From assembly GCA_903813345.2 (NCBI GenBank), contig CAIIXF020000005.1, positions 40,463,394 to 40,527,393 on the forward strand: a stretch of 64,000 bases of DNA, read 5' to 3'. The number at the start of each line of letters is the position of its first letter. Position 1 is the stretch's first letter. Below the pieces are notes generated by a model. It saw only the letters and a list, made by a program, of their open reading frames with translations, was not told where the DNA came from and did not search any database. Of this stretch, positions 19,812 to 30,829 are shown piece after piece. The stretch is from Owenia fusiformis (lineage: Eukaryota; Annelida; Polychaeta; Sabellida; Oweniidae). The position numbers were made by a program, and so were the translations under genes.

Positions 19812-22547
19812 ATGCCAGTGATTATAGCTTGGAGAGCACGTATTGGCCTCTTTAGTGGCAACTTAGGGTCACATAATAAATCAAACCATGTAACACCAAT
19901 GCCATCTATTTTTAATATGCATAACTATGTACATGGTTGTATAAGGATATTCCTTATTTGTCTTTTTGTCTTAATTCTCTTATCCACAGAGCTGCATTAT
20001 TTTATGTACATGTCGATCTTGTATGGATGTACATGTTTTTCTATACTGATATGGTATGGTTACGTTTTTACATCAATTTTGACATTTGTTCACCATAAAC
20101 ATAAATGTTATGGTACATTTTACATTCTGAAAATGTCACTCAGCACACTGATACTTGTGCTTATGGTATCATTTATATCATACACTCCGAACATTATACA
20201 AGCATTGCTTCGTCTTAGCAATGATGTCCATTTAAATCCAGGTCCCCAATTATCCACAAATCTTACTAATTTTGTCTTTTCAAACATTAATGGGATACGA
20301 GCTAATTATAATTCTAGATTTATAGCATTAAAGGATAGAATCCATGTCAATAAAAGCAAAATTGTAGGACTGTGTGAAGTTGGTAACCTTACCAAAAATA
20401 ATGTTTTAGAAAGTTATTCCATCAGTGGCTTTCATCCTCCAATATACTTGAATAAAAACCGTGGCTTAATAGTGTATGTTCAAGATGAGATCCCTTTTAA
20501 ATTAAGACCTGACTTAATGAATGATTTTGGTGATGCCATCTGGATTGAACTTAACATCAACAATAAATCTATCATTTATGGCATTTTTTATCGATCCCCA
20601 TCACAAAGCATGGAAGAATCAAACAATTTCTTTACAAGATTTTCAACATCGTGTGCCAATGCAATGAGTGCAAATAATGACTTAGTCTTAATTAACGGAG
20701 ATTTTAACGCAAGATGCAAAAAATGGTGGCAAGATGATCATGAAAACTCTGCAGGCCAAAAATTGTTTGATAACATTGAGGCTTTAGGACTTTTTCAAAT
20801 GATAGACGAGCCAACTCGTGTTACTCGTACTAGTAGGTCATGCATTGATCTGCTCCTTTCCAATAACCAAGATCTGATTTCTAATTTTTCTATTACCCCT
20901 CCTATTGGTAACACAGATCACTGCACTCTGTCAACTAACTGTTTCTTTGGCACTATAAAAGATGCTCCATACTCACGTAGATTATGGCATTATTCAAAAG
21001 CTGATATTACATTATTAAATGATGCCATTAGGAGAGCTCAATTTGATGACCTCATTGAATCTTCAAACAACATTGATGTTCTTGTTGATAATTTTAGCGA
21101 CAAGCTATTTGACATTTTTTTGGACCAAATTCCAAATACTATCGTAAATGTAAAAAGCTCAGATAAATCCTGGTTTAATCATAATATTAAGACTATGATT
21201 AACAAGAGAAACAAACTTCATTCCAAATATCGAAAATCTCACAATTTGACATACTTAAACAAATATAATGAGCAATGTACACTCGTAAATCAAGCAATAA
21301 ATGAGGCTAAAGATGCCTTTGACTCAAACATGCGGAAGAAATTAACAACTTTTAAATATGGCAGTATGTCATACTGGGCCATAATATCCAAACTTCTTGG
21401 CAAATCAAAAAATTCGAAAATACCGCTACTTTTTGACCAACATGGGAAATACATTGTTAAAGGCCATGACAAGGCAAATTTATTATTGTCTCATTTCATC
21501 AAAAATTTCCATCGTAACGATGATTTAGTGAACATCCAATTAGACCAAAGGACTGAAAACACTCTTAATATTTTATCTACTCACGAGGATGAAGTTTTTG
21601 AATTGTTACTTTCTCTTAATATAAACAAAGCCACAGGCCCTGATCAAATAAGTAACAGAATTTTAAAAATGGCAGCGCCAGCTCTTTCTGCATCCTTATC
21701 AAAATTAATTAACAAGATCTTTACCCTTAATTCATTTCCACAAAAATGGAAACTTGGTCACATTTTGCCTATTCATAAAAAAGGTGATAAAACTGATGTC
21801 AAAAACTATCGTCCAATTACTCTTCTTTGTTGTTTATCAAAAATAGCTGAACGCATTATTTTCAAAAGAATATTTGACCATCTCATCAGAAATGATCTGT
21901 TTTACAGCCTCCAAAGCGGTTTTCTTCCTGGTCATAGTACCCAATCTCAATTACTAAGCATAATAGATTATATCACTAATGAAATTGAAACAGGGGGGTG
22001 TGTGAGGGGTATTTATTTAGATATTTCAGCCGCTTTTGACACTTTACCACATTCATTACTATTAAAAAAGCTAGAATCATATGGTATTGGCCCTTCCATC
22101 CTATCCCTTTTAAAGTCATACCTCACAAATCGACGTGTCAAAGTAGTGCTTGATGGACAAGAATCGAACCTCTCAGATATGAATTATATCAACTCAGGCG
22201 TCCCTCAAGGATCAATCCTTGGTCCTTTACTGTTCCTAGTTTACATAAATGATCTTCCTGAGAACTTACACAGTAAATGTTACATATACGCAGACGACAC
22301 TTCTCTTTACCAGTCATTTAACCATGATAATTTACTTGAAAAAAATAATATTTTACAAAATGATTTGAATTCAATTTTCAACTGGTCAAACTTATGGAAA
22401 TTGAATTTCAAAGCTGAAAAAAGTAAGGACATTTTATTCTCAAACCCTCGTAAAGTAGTTTTACAAGTACCAGATCTAACTATTGGAAATAACTCTCTAC
22501 CTCGTGTTGACTATCACAAACATCTCGGCTTAGCAACATATAAATGA
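19812..22547 (+). CDS. LINE polyprotein: 2A-like motif, AP endonuclease and reverse transcriptase (broken near the C-terminus)
   Basis: The first 135 residues are strongly hydrophobic with several possible membrane segments. Residues 138-145 read DVHLNPGP, which keeps the NPGP core of 2A ribosome-skipping motifs but has His where the consensus has Glu. The endonuclease follows with SNINGI (about 157-162), CEV (188-190), INGDFNA and a TDHC motif carrying the catalytic His. The reverse transcriptase has the segments NKATGPD, LDISAAFDTLPH, SGVPQGS (795-801) and YADD (826-829). The frame ends early because sequence is missing after HLGL. The start chosen is the first ATG in the frame; initiation further in is possible. 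Confidence 0.92.
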   Translation: MPVIIAWRARIGLFSGNLGSHNKSNHVTPMPSIFNMHNYVHGCIRIFLICLFVLILLSTELHYFMYMSILYGCTCFSILIWYGYVFTSILTFVHHKHKCYGTFYILKMSLSTLILVLMVSFISYTPNIIQALLRLSNDVHLNPGPQLSTNLTNFVFSNINGIRANYNSRFIALKDRIHVNKSKIVGLCEVGNLTKNNVLESYSISGFHPPIYLNKNRGLIVYVQDEIPFKLRPDLMNDFGDAIWIELNINNKSIIYGIFYRSPSQSMEESNNFFTRFSTSCANAMSANNDLVLINGDFNARCKKWWQDDHENSAGQKLFDNIEALGLFQMIDEPTRVTRTSRSCIDLLLSNNQDLISNFSITPPIGNTDHCTLSTNCFFGTIKDAPYSRRLWHYSKADITLLNDAIRRAQFDDLIESSNNIDVLVDNFSDKLFDIFLDQIPNTIVNVKSSDKSWFNHNIKTMINKRNKLHSKYRKSHNLTYLNKYNEQCTLVNQAINEAKDAFDSNMRKKLTTFKYGSMSYWAIISKLLGKSKNSKIPLLFDQHGKYIVKGHDKANLLLSHFIKNFHRNDDLVNIQLDQRTENTLNILSTHEDEVFELLLSLNINKATGPDQISNRILKMAAPALSASLSKLINKIFTLNSFPQKWKLGHILPIHKKGDKTDVKNYRPITLLCCLSKIAERIIFKRIFDHLIRNDLFYSLQSGFLPGHSTQSQLLSIIDYITNEIETGGCVRGIYLDISAAFDTLPHSLLLKKLESYGIGPSILSLLKSYLTNRRVKVVLDGQESNLSDMNYINSGVPQGSILGPLLFLVYINDLPENLHSKCYIYADDTSLYQSFNHDNLLEKNNILQNDLNSIFNWSNLWKLNFKAEKSKDILFSNPRKVVLQVPDLTIGNNSLPRVDYHKHLGLATYK

Positions 22548-23457
22548 ACTATACAAAAAAGTTGAAAAGCACTTAAACCCACTCAGATCACTCCAAAAGA
22601 AATTAGGAGGTAGACACTTGGAACTAATTTTCAAGTCATTTGTTCTCCCGATTTTTGACTATTGTGATATCCTCTACTCATGCGCAAACTTATCAAAATT
22701 AAAATTAATTGATCAGCTTTATTATAAGGCAGCCTGCATATGCTCTGGAGTCATTCATGGTACATCATGTACTAAAGTTTTGAACTGTTTAAATTGGACA
22801 TCATTAGCAGAAAGACGCAAATATCACCGCAATATTCTTGTATTTAGATCGCAGAATAATTTGTTACCATCATATGTTTCAAGTATTTTCCAAAGATTTC
22901 GTAGACATCATACAGTTAATGTTCGACGAATTGCTCCTTTCCAAATCCCAACAAAAATTACATCATTTTCACATCGATCCTGTATTTTACAAGCTATGAT
23001 AGATTGGAATACCCTTTCAAAGCCCCTCACAGAAGCTGAAAATTTAAGTATATTTAAGTCAAGGGCAAAGAAAGAGTTATCTAATTCAATTATTCGATCC
23101 TCTGAACTTAATATTTCAAGAAATCAAGAAATTATACTTAACAAGGTTCGTTGTGACTTAATTTTTAAGTCCCATCTATACTCTCATAATTTTACAAACG
23201 TTACTTCACCTGCATGTTCTTGTGGCCATGCAAATGAAACAACAATTCATGTCATTTTTTCCTGTATTCTCCGTGCTCCATTCTTAGAAGAGTTGGAAAA
23301 CAATTTAGCTTTTCTTAATTTTGGTTATTCTCAATTCAAACACAAGAGGGACAAAGTAGAATTATTTCTTTATGGGGATTCAAACTTAACTAAATCCACT
23401 AATTTGAAAATTCTCAAGCTCACTGCATCATTTTTAGAAAAATGTGCAAATGTGTAG
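22548..23457 (+). pseudogene. Detached C-terminal part of the LINE polyprotein
   Basis: From about 22550 the sequence resumes in another frame with NELYKKVEKHLNPL and later CSCGHANETTIHVIFSC, a Cys/His cluster common at the end of such polyproteins. About ten to fifteen residues that normally join the two parts appear to be deleted near 22540, which shifts the frame. This makes the copy non-autonomous as read. Confidence 0.85.
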
Positions 23458-23829
23458 GTTTCCCTGCCACCACTCACTTCACTCTTGAGTCCATATTTAA
23501 ATTTTTCTTTTTTCTTCACCCTGCAATTATAAATCAAGTGGCTGATAATGCCTTCAGCAAAGCCACTACAAGTGTATAATGTTTATGTACTTTATGTATT
23601 TGTAAAATAAATTCTATGAATAAAAAAAAAAAAAAAAAAGAAAAGAAACAGTGAACCCTGGCTTCCTGAACCCGGGTTTAGTGGATAATTGCCTATCATG
23701 CCTTTGATTCTTTCTCCCTCAATGGGCCTCATACAGTTGTTGTATGGAACATGTGGCCAGTCTTAAGATCTAATTTTAAAAATATCGAGTATGGTTAAGC
23801 ATTGACCCCATTAATTGACCGAATCTGGT

Positions 23830-25510
23830 GGCTACCTCAGAGCTCAGTAGTTATATCTTGTAGGGTGGTTCTTCCATAATTTCCCCAGTCTGTTCTTGAA
23901 GAGATTGATGTCTTGGGCTTCTACAACTTCTTGGGGGAGGGAATTCCAACTGTTCACTATTCTCTGGGTGAAAAATCCCTGTCTCAGTATTGTCTTATTT
24001 TGTTTCTTTGAAACTCTCATATTGTTGCCACAGGTTCTACCAATGTTCTGGGAGAGGGGAAGGATATTGCTTATTGGTATGTCATACTTTTCATTCAAGA
24101 TTTTCCATGTTTCGATCATATCGCCTGCTAGACGTCTAAATACAAGTGTTGGTAATTTAAACTCTTTCAGTCTTTGGGGATAGTCCTTATCTTTCAGGCT
24201 TGGTATACATCTTGTGTCTCTTCTTTGTACAGCTTCAACCCCTTCAATGTCCTAGATTAAATATGGGGACCAAACTGTATTTCCATACTCTAGATGGGGT
24301 CGTACCATTGCCTTGTAAAGTATCAAATATTGGAGGAATCTATAAATTGGAAGGTCCTCCTTTTTAATCCCAGAATTTGATTAGCTTTTTTGACTACCAT
24401 CTGTACATGTGTGCTACTTTTCAAATTCTTGGTAACCATTACTCCCAGGTCCTTCTCACCTTCTGTTTCTTGAAAAGCTGTGTTGCCCATGCTATAGTTT
24501 ATATTCTGGGGGGATCTTCCTATTTTCAATACATAAAATTTTTACTATTGAACTGTAGTTACCATTCTTGAGTCCAGTTCATTGATTATATCTTGTTGTA
24601 GTTTGTTACAGTCCTCTAGATTATTCACTTCTCTATAGAGTTTTGTATCATCGGCAACCATAATTAAAGGCTGTTCACTGTCTATGGTAAATCATTTACG
24701 AATATCAGGAACATTAAGAGTCGAAGGACTGTCCCCTTGGGTATGACGTTACATCGGCCCATGATGACGATTCTCCATTAATGATTACTCTCTGCTTCCT
24801 ACGTTGGCCTTGATTACAGTTGTTGCGGTTTTCTGATGAATCACATTTCTCCGGGATTACTCGAGTCTCTAGCTTACAGCTAGACGAAACTTCATTGATT
24901 TCGTATGTACTGTGCTACACGCACCTACACGCACCTAGAACTCATTTTTAATAAATTTTATAAATATTTTTAAGAATATTAATCATATTTAGGATGAAGC
25001 GTTGCTTGTCTGGATTTAGATATTTCAAAATTTCATTTCGGAGTTTTGACACATGGTGAAATTTTCTCGCTGTAGCTAAAAATGGCTTCCGGTTCTGGAC
25101 GTGAATAACATTTGAAATTATTCTCGCTTAAAGAAATCAAATATAACATTAGATTCAGACGGGGATGTGAGCTGATGTTCTTCAAATCTATACATAAAGG
25201 TATATTTCATATTATTATGCCATATTTACTGTGCGTGTGAAACAATGATTTACAATATTTATAATACTAAGGCAGCTCAATCTTCCTCCTCAAAGCCGGA
25301 ATATAGAGAAGGCTTTGGACCGAAGTAACTCCGGGACATCATATTCGTTTCCACATTCCGCACCAAAGAAAGCTTTCAGTCACTGGAGAGCTGTACCCAC
25401 AATTCCTAAGTTTTGTATTTTTCTAATCAGTCGTTCATGCGGAACTTTGTCAAAGGCTTTCTTGAAGTCGAGATAGACTGTGTCAATGTTGAGCCTACTA
25501 CCAATAGGGG
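23830..25510 (-). pseudogene. Older non-LTR reverse transcriptase relic, opposite strand
   Basis: Minus-strand fragments in coding order: VYLDFKKAFDKVPHERL (about 25500-25400), PKGTVL and LIFVNDLP (about 24750-24690), a DDTKLYREVNNLEDC stretch (about 24650-24600), GEKDLGVMV (24450), VRPHLEYGNTVWSPYL (24300) and FTQRIVNSWNSLP (about 23950). These are successive reverse-transcriptase and post-RT motifs, in different frames and with stops. Unrelated sequence interrupts it between about 24850 and 25300. It belongs to a different, older lineage than the LINE to its left. Confidence 0.85.
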
Positions 25511-26635
25511 CTGGATCTGGCTGAGGATCTGTGGCCTGCAGCATCATCATGATGTAGGGCTAAGCCTAATTTGAATCTGATTTCATCATGATCATCATCG
25601 AAAAAAATTCTGCTCACTGACTGTGAAATCAATCATATAGATCTCTTCTAGACTAGATCCATTCGTTTATCCACATATTATTTAATCCACGTTATTCATT
25701 ATCTAATTCTAAATTATATCAAACACACTACTTACCAAGATTTACAAGGTAAATTGTTCCAAAATGAAAATCTAAAAGTGAAAATGTTTTCTTGAAGTTC
25801 TTTGCGCATGCGCGTAATCGTTCACTTCCTTTGGCCTGGAAAATGCTGACGGGTAAACTTTGAAAAGTTTCACAGGTTGTTTATTCTAACCTGAGACCAC
25901 CATAAATCAACCTTACGAATTCGGTAAGTGTATATCAAATGAAGAAATATACTGTGTTTCATATTAGCATCCCTTTGCAGATCACAGATGACTCATATTT
26001 GTTCCTGCACCCCGGGATTCACAGGCTGAGAGGAAGAGTCAATTATTGTAATTTTTCAACCTCGAAGTCGCACTTCGGTAGACTAGTCTAGCGATGATAT
26101 AATATATCTGGCTTACAAAGTGGAGACTAAGCTAAACTATTAATATATATCCAAGTAAAACTCTCTCTCCATTGTCAAAGCTTTGGGCATAGCAGGGGGC
26201 ATTGCAAAGGAACCAGGTGCCCCATTGTTGTAGGGGTTTTCTTCTTAGATTCAGGCCCACCCCTCAATTATTTTATTTCAAATATATTACCCGAGGATCG
26301 TGGTGTGATCGATTACTCACAACAGACCAAGCACACCCTTTAGAACGTCCAACTGTATCAGATATTTTATACGTTCACACAAAAGAATAACATAAGTTGA
26401 TGTAATAGGCACTTTATTTATTTATAAAAAGAAATGATAAATTAAACAAAACGTATTTTATTTCTGATCTCTTCTTGTAAATATTTCACATTAGTAACAC
26501 ATGTAATTCACATCAATGGTGCAGATCTCGATTGATTGATTCGACTCTCTAGGTTGTGATCGCGATCGACAAATATTTATAATCTTCCGAAAATAAAGCA
26601 TTTAAATGTATCCATTGAGAAAATAATCCATTAAA
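25511..26635. other. No gene recognised
   Basis: This is AT-rich intergenic sequence. Open frames such as 26202-26390 lack motifs or splice context. No clear repeat boundary was seen. Confidence 0.5.
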
Positions 26636-27129
26636 GATTCTAACTCCCACACTTCTTAACTTCCCGAAAACGCGCTCCCCCAAAATTTTATAAGTCAAAA
26701 TCTGTTTCCCGTTATTCCCTTGTATTGTGCCCTCAAGGTCCGTTCCCAATTCTCCGTTCTCCGTTCCCCCGATTCAAACTAAACTTCCATTTATATACCC
26801 ATAAAAGATGCTATTCTTAGCCATGAGTTGCGTGATGTATGAGATTTATAAATATCTAGGAATGAATCATAATTGGAAATGATTCTAACTCCCACACTTC
26901 TTAACTTCCCGAAAACGCGCTCCCCCAAAATTTTATAAGTCAAAATCTGTTTCCCGTTATTCCCTTGTATTGTGCCCTCAAGGTCCGTTCCCAATTCTCC
27001 GTTCTCCGTTCCCCCGATTCAAACTAAACTTCCATTTATATACCCATAAAAGATGCTATTCTTAGCCATGAGTTGCGTGATGTATGAGATTTATAAATAT
27101 CTAGGAATGAATCATAATTGGAAATGATT
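26636..27129. repeat. Tandem duplication, two copies of 245 bp
   Basis: The block starting gattctaactcccacac at 26636 is repeated from 26881, apparently without differences over the full unit. The identical short peptides encoded on the minus strand by both copies are a consequence of this. Near identity points to a very recent event or to an assembly duplication. Confidence 0.9.
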
Positions 27130-27401
27130 CATCTTATGGTAAATATCAGAGAGGATGCCCTATGTAAAATTGGCGGTAAATTTGAATTAAATGAATATTC
27201 AAAGATTTGAGTTTTTAAGTTACAACACCTTCACGTCATTGGTACATGTACACTACAGTAATGCAGTCTAGCCTACATCATCAGAGCTAAGGTAAGAGCA
27301 CAGAGAAGTAGATTTCAATGGACTTGAGTCAACGTTTCACTTGTCGTACAGGCCCGTAAGACGTACTTTTCCCCAAGGGAGTGCGCCGGGGGGGGGGGGG
27401 G

Positions 27402-27797
27402 GGGGTTCACTCTAAATAATTTGGGTAGGCATGTGCAGCAGGGGCAATTTTGGCTTAGGCCAGGGCATAAACCATGGAAGTTGGCCAATCTGAGAGGAAA
27501 AAAAACATGGAAAATTTGTCGAAGAGAGAGCCTTTTTTGAGAAATCGTTAAAGGTAATAATTGTCGGTAAAATCAGTTGGCGAGGTCTTGGATAAATCAC
27601 CTAAAAAGTGGATTATTATTATAGTTATACACCAATATTTCAGGAAATTTAGTCCCTTTTATAAGTCTGAGAGGAAGTATACATGGAAACTTTCAATCTT
27701 GAGAGGAAATTGACATGGAAAAAATGTTCAAAAAGGGGGTCTTTGGCGCGGCACATAGGTATTAAGAGGTACATGTACGTATATTGGAGTGAACCCC
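27402..27797. mobile_element. Possible MITE with GGGGTTCACTC termini
   Basis: The left end GGGGTTCACTCTAAATA is opposed by TATATTGGAGTGAACCCC on the right. A run of about 17 G precedes the left end. The interior repeats the phrases ctgagaggaa and acatggaaa but shows no coding capacity. No target duplication could be confirmed because of the G run. Confidence 0.5.
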
Positions 27798-27949
27798 TTG
27801 GGGAGTGCGGTTTCTACTAATATAAAGAGAATATAAAATTGTCAATTTTTGCTGCGTAAATCAAATTGTGTAAGTCAGATGTGGGGGGTGTTTGGTAACT
27901 CCCTTAAGTGGGGCCACTCAGCCTATTGTCTTAATGGGCTTGGTTTTAG

Positions 27950-29130
27950 AATAAATATTGTATGAGCAATTTGGAGAAATATTAGAATAGGGGGAGGGTG
28001 TGCTAGAAGGGCATAAATGACAAATTTATGATGCTGTCTGGTTAATTCTGAGCACTTTTAATGTGTTAGAGTAAATGAATGCTTAAGATTTTTGGGTTAG
28101 GGTGCCAGAAATTTTTATAATTTCATTATGTGACTTGGTGAATTCTGGGCACTTAAAGTGTTTAAATTAACAAATGCAACTTCCAAACTTTTCAATTGTT
28201 TTTTTTTTTGGGGGGGGGGGTATGAGGAGTGGCCCATTCCCCCTAGAAGAAAATTTTACACTTTTGAGATGCTATTTGGTGCTTTCTGGGCACTTTCAAA
28301 GTGTATGAGTAAATAAAATGAATTGAAAGAAATCACAAATTTGAGGGTTGTCAAAGGGGAATGCCAGAGCGGGAGGTGGGATGTGGGTGCCAGAGGGGGA
28401 GCAAGTGTTTATCCCCCATAAACACTGACCATATCAAGGTGCTATTTGATGATGTCTGGGTACTTCAGATTTTTTCATTTGTTATGCATTATTAATTGTG
28501 TGAGAGGTGGCCCACTCACCCTAGAAAATTTGACAATTTTAAGATGCTATTTGATGATTCCTGGGCACTTTCAGAGTGTATGAGTCAATGAAAAGAAATT
28601 GAATAAAAACACAAATTTTTTCAATTTTATTTTTTTGGGGAGGGAGGGGGTGTCAAAGGGGAATGCCAGAGGGGGAGGTAGGGTGGGGGTGCTAGAGGGA
28701 GAGCGTTTGTCGGGAGTGTTTGTCCCCCAGAAACATTGACCATATCAAGGTACCATTTGATGATGTCTGGGCACTTTAAAAGTGTCAAAGACAATACATA
28801 AAATAAATTCAGATATTTTCCATTGGTTCGTTGGGGGTGTGAGGGTTGGCTTACTCTCCCTAGAAAATCCCCCAAAAATTTAAAATGCTATTTTGTGCTT
28901 TCTGGGCATTTTAAAAGTGTATGAGTCAATAAAAATTGAAACAATCACATTTTTCTTTTTTTTGGGGGGGGGGATGTCAAAGGGGGTGCCAGAGGGGGAG
29001 GTGGGGTGGTGGTGCCAGATGGATGCAAGTGTTTGTCCCCCAGAAACAATTACCATATCAAGGTGCTATTTGATGATGTCTAGGGACTTTAAAAATGTCT
29101 GAGACAATACAATACCAAAATGGATTTGCC
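27950..29130. repeat. G-rich tandem array, unit about 310 bp
   Basis: Phrases such as gatgtctgggcactt, atgccagaggggga and gtgtttgtcccccag return at about 28438, 28748 and 29060, giving a unit near 310 bp. Each unit holds runs of 7-12 G that could form G-quadruplexes. Short open frames here are artefacts. Confidence 0.75.
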
Positions 29131-29385
29131 TACATACCCCTGAGACTCTTATCTGATAGATAGAATGCACAAATAAAACAAAAGTTTTGCTTTAACAGGC
29201 AGAAGGTCACATGACCAACTGTTCATAAGCAGGCATCATTGGAAAACTCTTGGAAAACATGTGCTTGTGATTGATCATGTGACTTGTTATTTGATTGGAC
29301 ATCGTATAGACTGATGTACATGATTCTGATTACGTCATCCAGCTGGGGTAGTTATCAGCAAAATGAGCACTATCAATCATAATTA

Positions 29386-30583
29386 TCCCAACGAACGAAG
29401 TTCGGTAGGGATATAGTGAAGCCCTCCGTCCGTCCGTCAGTCCGTCAGTCAATCAGTCCGTCCGTCCGGAAGATAACTCAAATATTAGTTGACGGATTTT
29501 CTTCATTGTAGGCAAAAAAAATTTTTTCAAGATGGCTGCCGCTTTAAAAATGACGGGACTTTTTCGCAAAAATCATAAATTTTTCATTCTAAACCAAAGT
29601 AATCAATATTATTGTTTGAAATTTTGGAAGTATATTCGCAACATCTATCTATTTCACATATATTCCGTGTTTTTCATCCTGACCCCCAGGGGCTGTGTAT
29701 GGGGGGTCAGGAAAACAGAAATTTTCGCTAATTTTTAGATCTTTCTGAAGTATAGCTTTATTATACTCAAATGAAAGGCAATTAAGAGTAGATTGCAAAT
29801 ATTGTATCTTTTTTCTGATTCCAGCCTCGTAAAATTCAAAATGGCCGTCTAATGTACGATTTCGCAATACTTTTTCGATCCCTTCAAAGTATCGCTATAT
29901 AATACTCAAATTGAAGGAATTTTGGAGTAGATCACAATTATGGTAATATTTTTCAGATTTGTACCTCAGAAAATTCAAAATGGATTTTTTCAAGATGGCC
30001 GCCGCTTTAAAAATGACGGGACTTTTTCGCAAAAATCATAAATTTTTCATTCTAAACCAAAGTAATTAATATTATTGTTTGAAATTTTGGTAGTATATTC
30101 GCAACATCTATCTATTTCACATATATTCAGTGTTTTTCATCCTGACCCCCAGTGGCCGTGTATGGGGGGTCAGGAAAACAGAAATTTCCGCTAATTTTTA
30201 GATCTTTCTGAAGTAAAGCTTTATCATACTCAAATGAAAGGCAATTAAGAGTAGATTGCAAATATCGTATCTTTTTTCTGATTCGAGCCTCGTAAAATTC
30301 AAAATGGCAGTCTAATGTACGATTTTGCAATAATTTTTCGATCCCTTCAACATATGGCTATATAATACTCAAATTGAAGGAATTTTGGAGTAGATCACAA
30401 TTATGGTATTATTTTTCAGATTTGTACCTCAGAAAATTCAAAATGGCTGCTTTGCAGGAATTCGCAATTCTAAAATCTAAATTTTTCAATTTTAACCAAA
30501 GTAATGAGTATAGTTGATTGGAATTCGGTAATTGATATTTTGTTCGTTGGGATTTGCTACTCCGCGGAGTTGCCATCATCTAG
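29386..30583 (+). mobile_element. Helitron2-like non-autonomous element, family H1, copy 1
   Basis: It starts A|TCCCAACGAACGAAGTTCG, where CGAAC-GAA-GTTCG can form a hairpin, followed by a CCGT-type microsatellite. Close to the 3' end is the inverted partner GTTCGTTGGGAT, then a second hairpin (ACTCCGCGGAGT) and the terminus CTAG|T. The interior is a tandem duplication of about 470 bp with tcaagatggccgcc and caaaatggc phrases. An inverted repeat placed about 30 nt inside the 3' end plus a 3' hairpin is the layout described for Helitron2/Helentron elements. No Rep/helicase is encoded. Confidence 0.75.
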
Positions 30584-30788
30584 TTAGTTATTAGACTGGA
30601 AGTCCGGTAATTCATTTGACTTCCAGTTTCGACTCTGAGATGTTTAAGTATTTTTTGTAGGAGTTGACAACTGGATCCGTTATAGTGTGACAAAATATAG
30701 TAACGATAAATCAAAAATTGACTTAAAAAAATTGACTTGAATAAATATATATTAAAAAAAAATAAATAAATCAAAAATCTTTTTTCAG

Positions 30789-30829
30789 TGCAAAGACTAT
30801 CTTCTGATCTAAACACTACACCTGCAGAT
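30789..30829 (+). other. 5' untranslated part of receptor exon carrying the start codon
   Basis: A polypyrimidine tract and CAG precede 30789, so this looks like an internal exon and at least one non-coding exon should lie upstream. The ATG at 30830 is the first in the exon in a frame that continues through the signal peptide. Confidence 0.6.

Larger units (their letters stand above)
19812..23646 (+). mobile_element. CR1/Jockey-group LINE retrotransposon, nearly full length, with poly(A) tail
   Basis: One long frame (19812-22547) encodes a hydrophobic leader, a 2A-like motif, an apurinic endonuclease and a reverse transcriptase. The C-terminal part continues in another frame (22618-23457) after a small deletion near 22540. 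The 3' end has AATAAA-type signals and an A-rich tail from about 23620. Endonuclease plus YADD reverse transcriptase with one long fused frame fits the CR1/Jockey branch. The good state of the frame implies fairly recent insertion. Confidence 0.93.

Noticed and set aside
26549-26994. Two nearly identical short proteins starting MGTDLEGTIQG
   Set aside because: They arise from the 245-bp tandem duplication and have no recognised domain or splice context.
29386-30583. Simple TIR (cut-and-paste) transposon with ATCCCA termini
   Set aside because: The inverted partner is not at the 3' end but about 30 nt inside, followed by a hairpin and CTAG; there is no target duplication. The Helitron2-like reading fits better.
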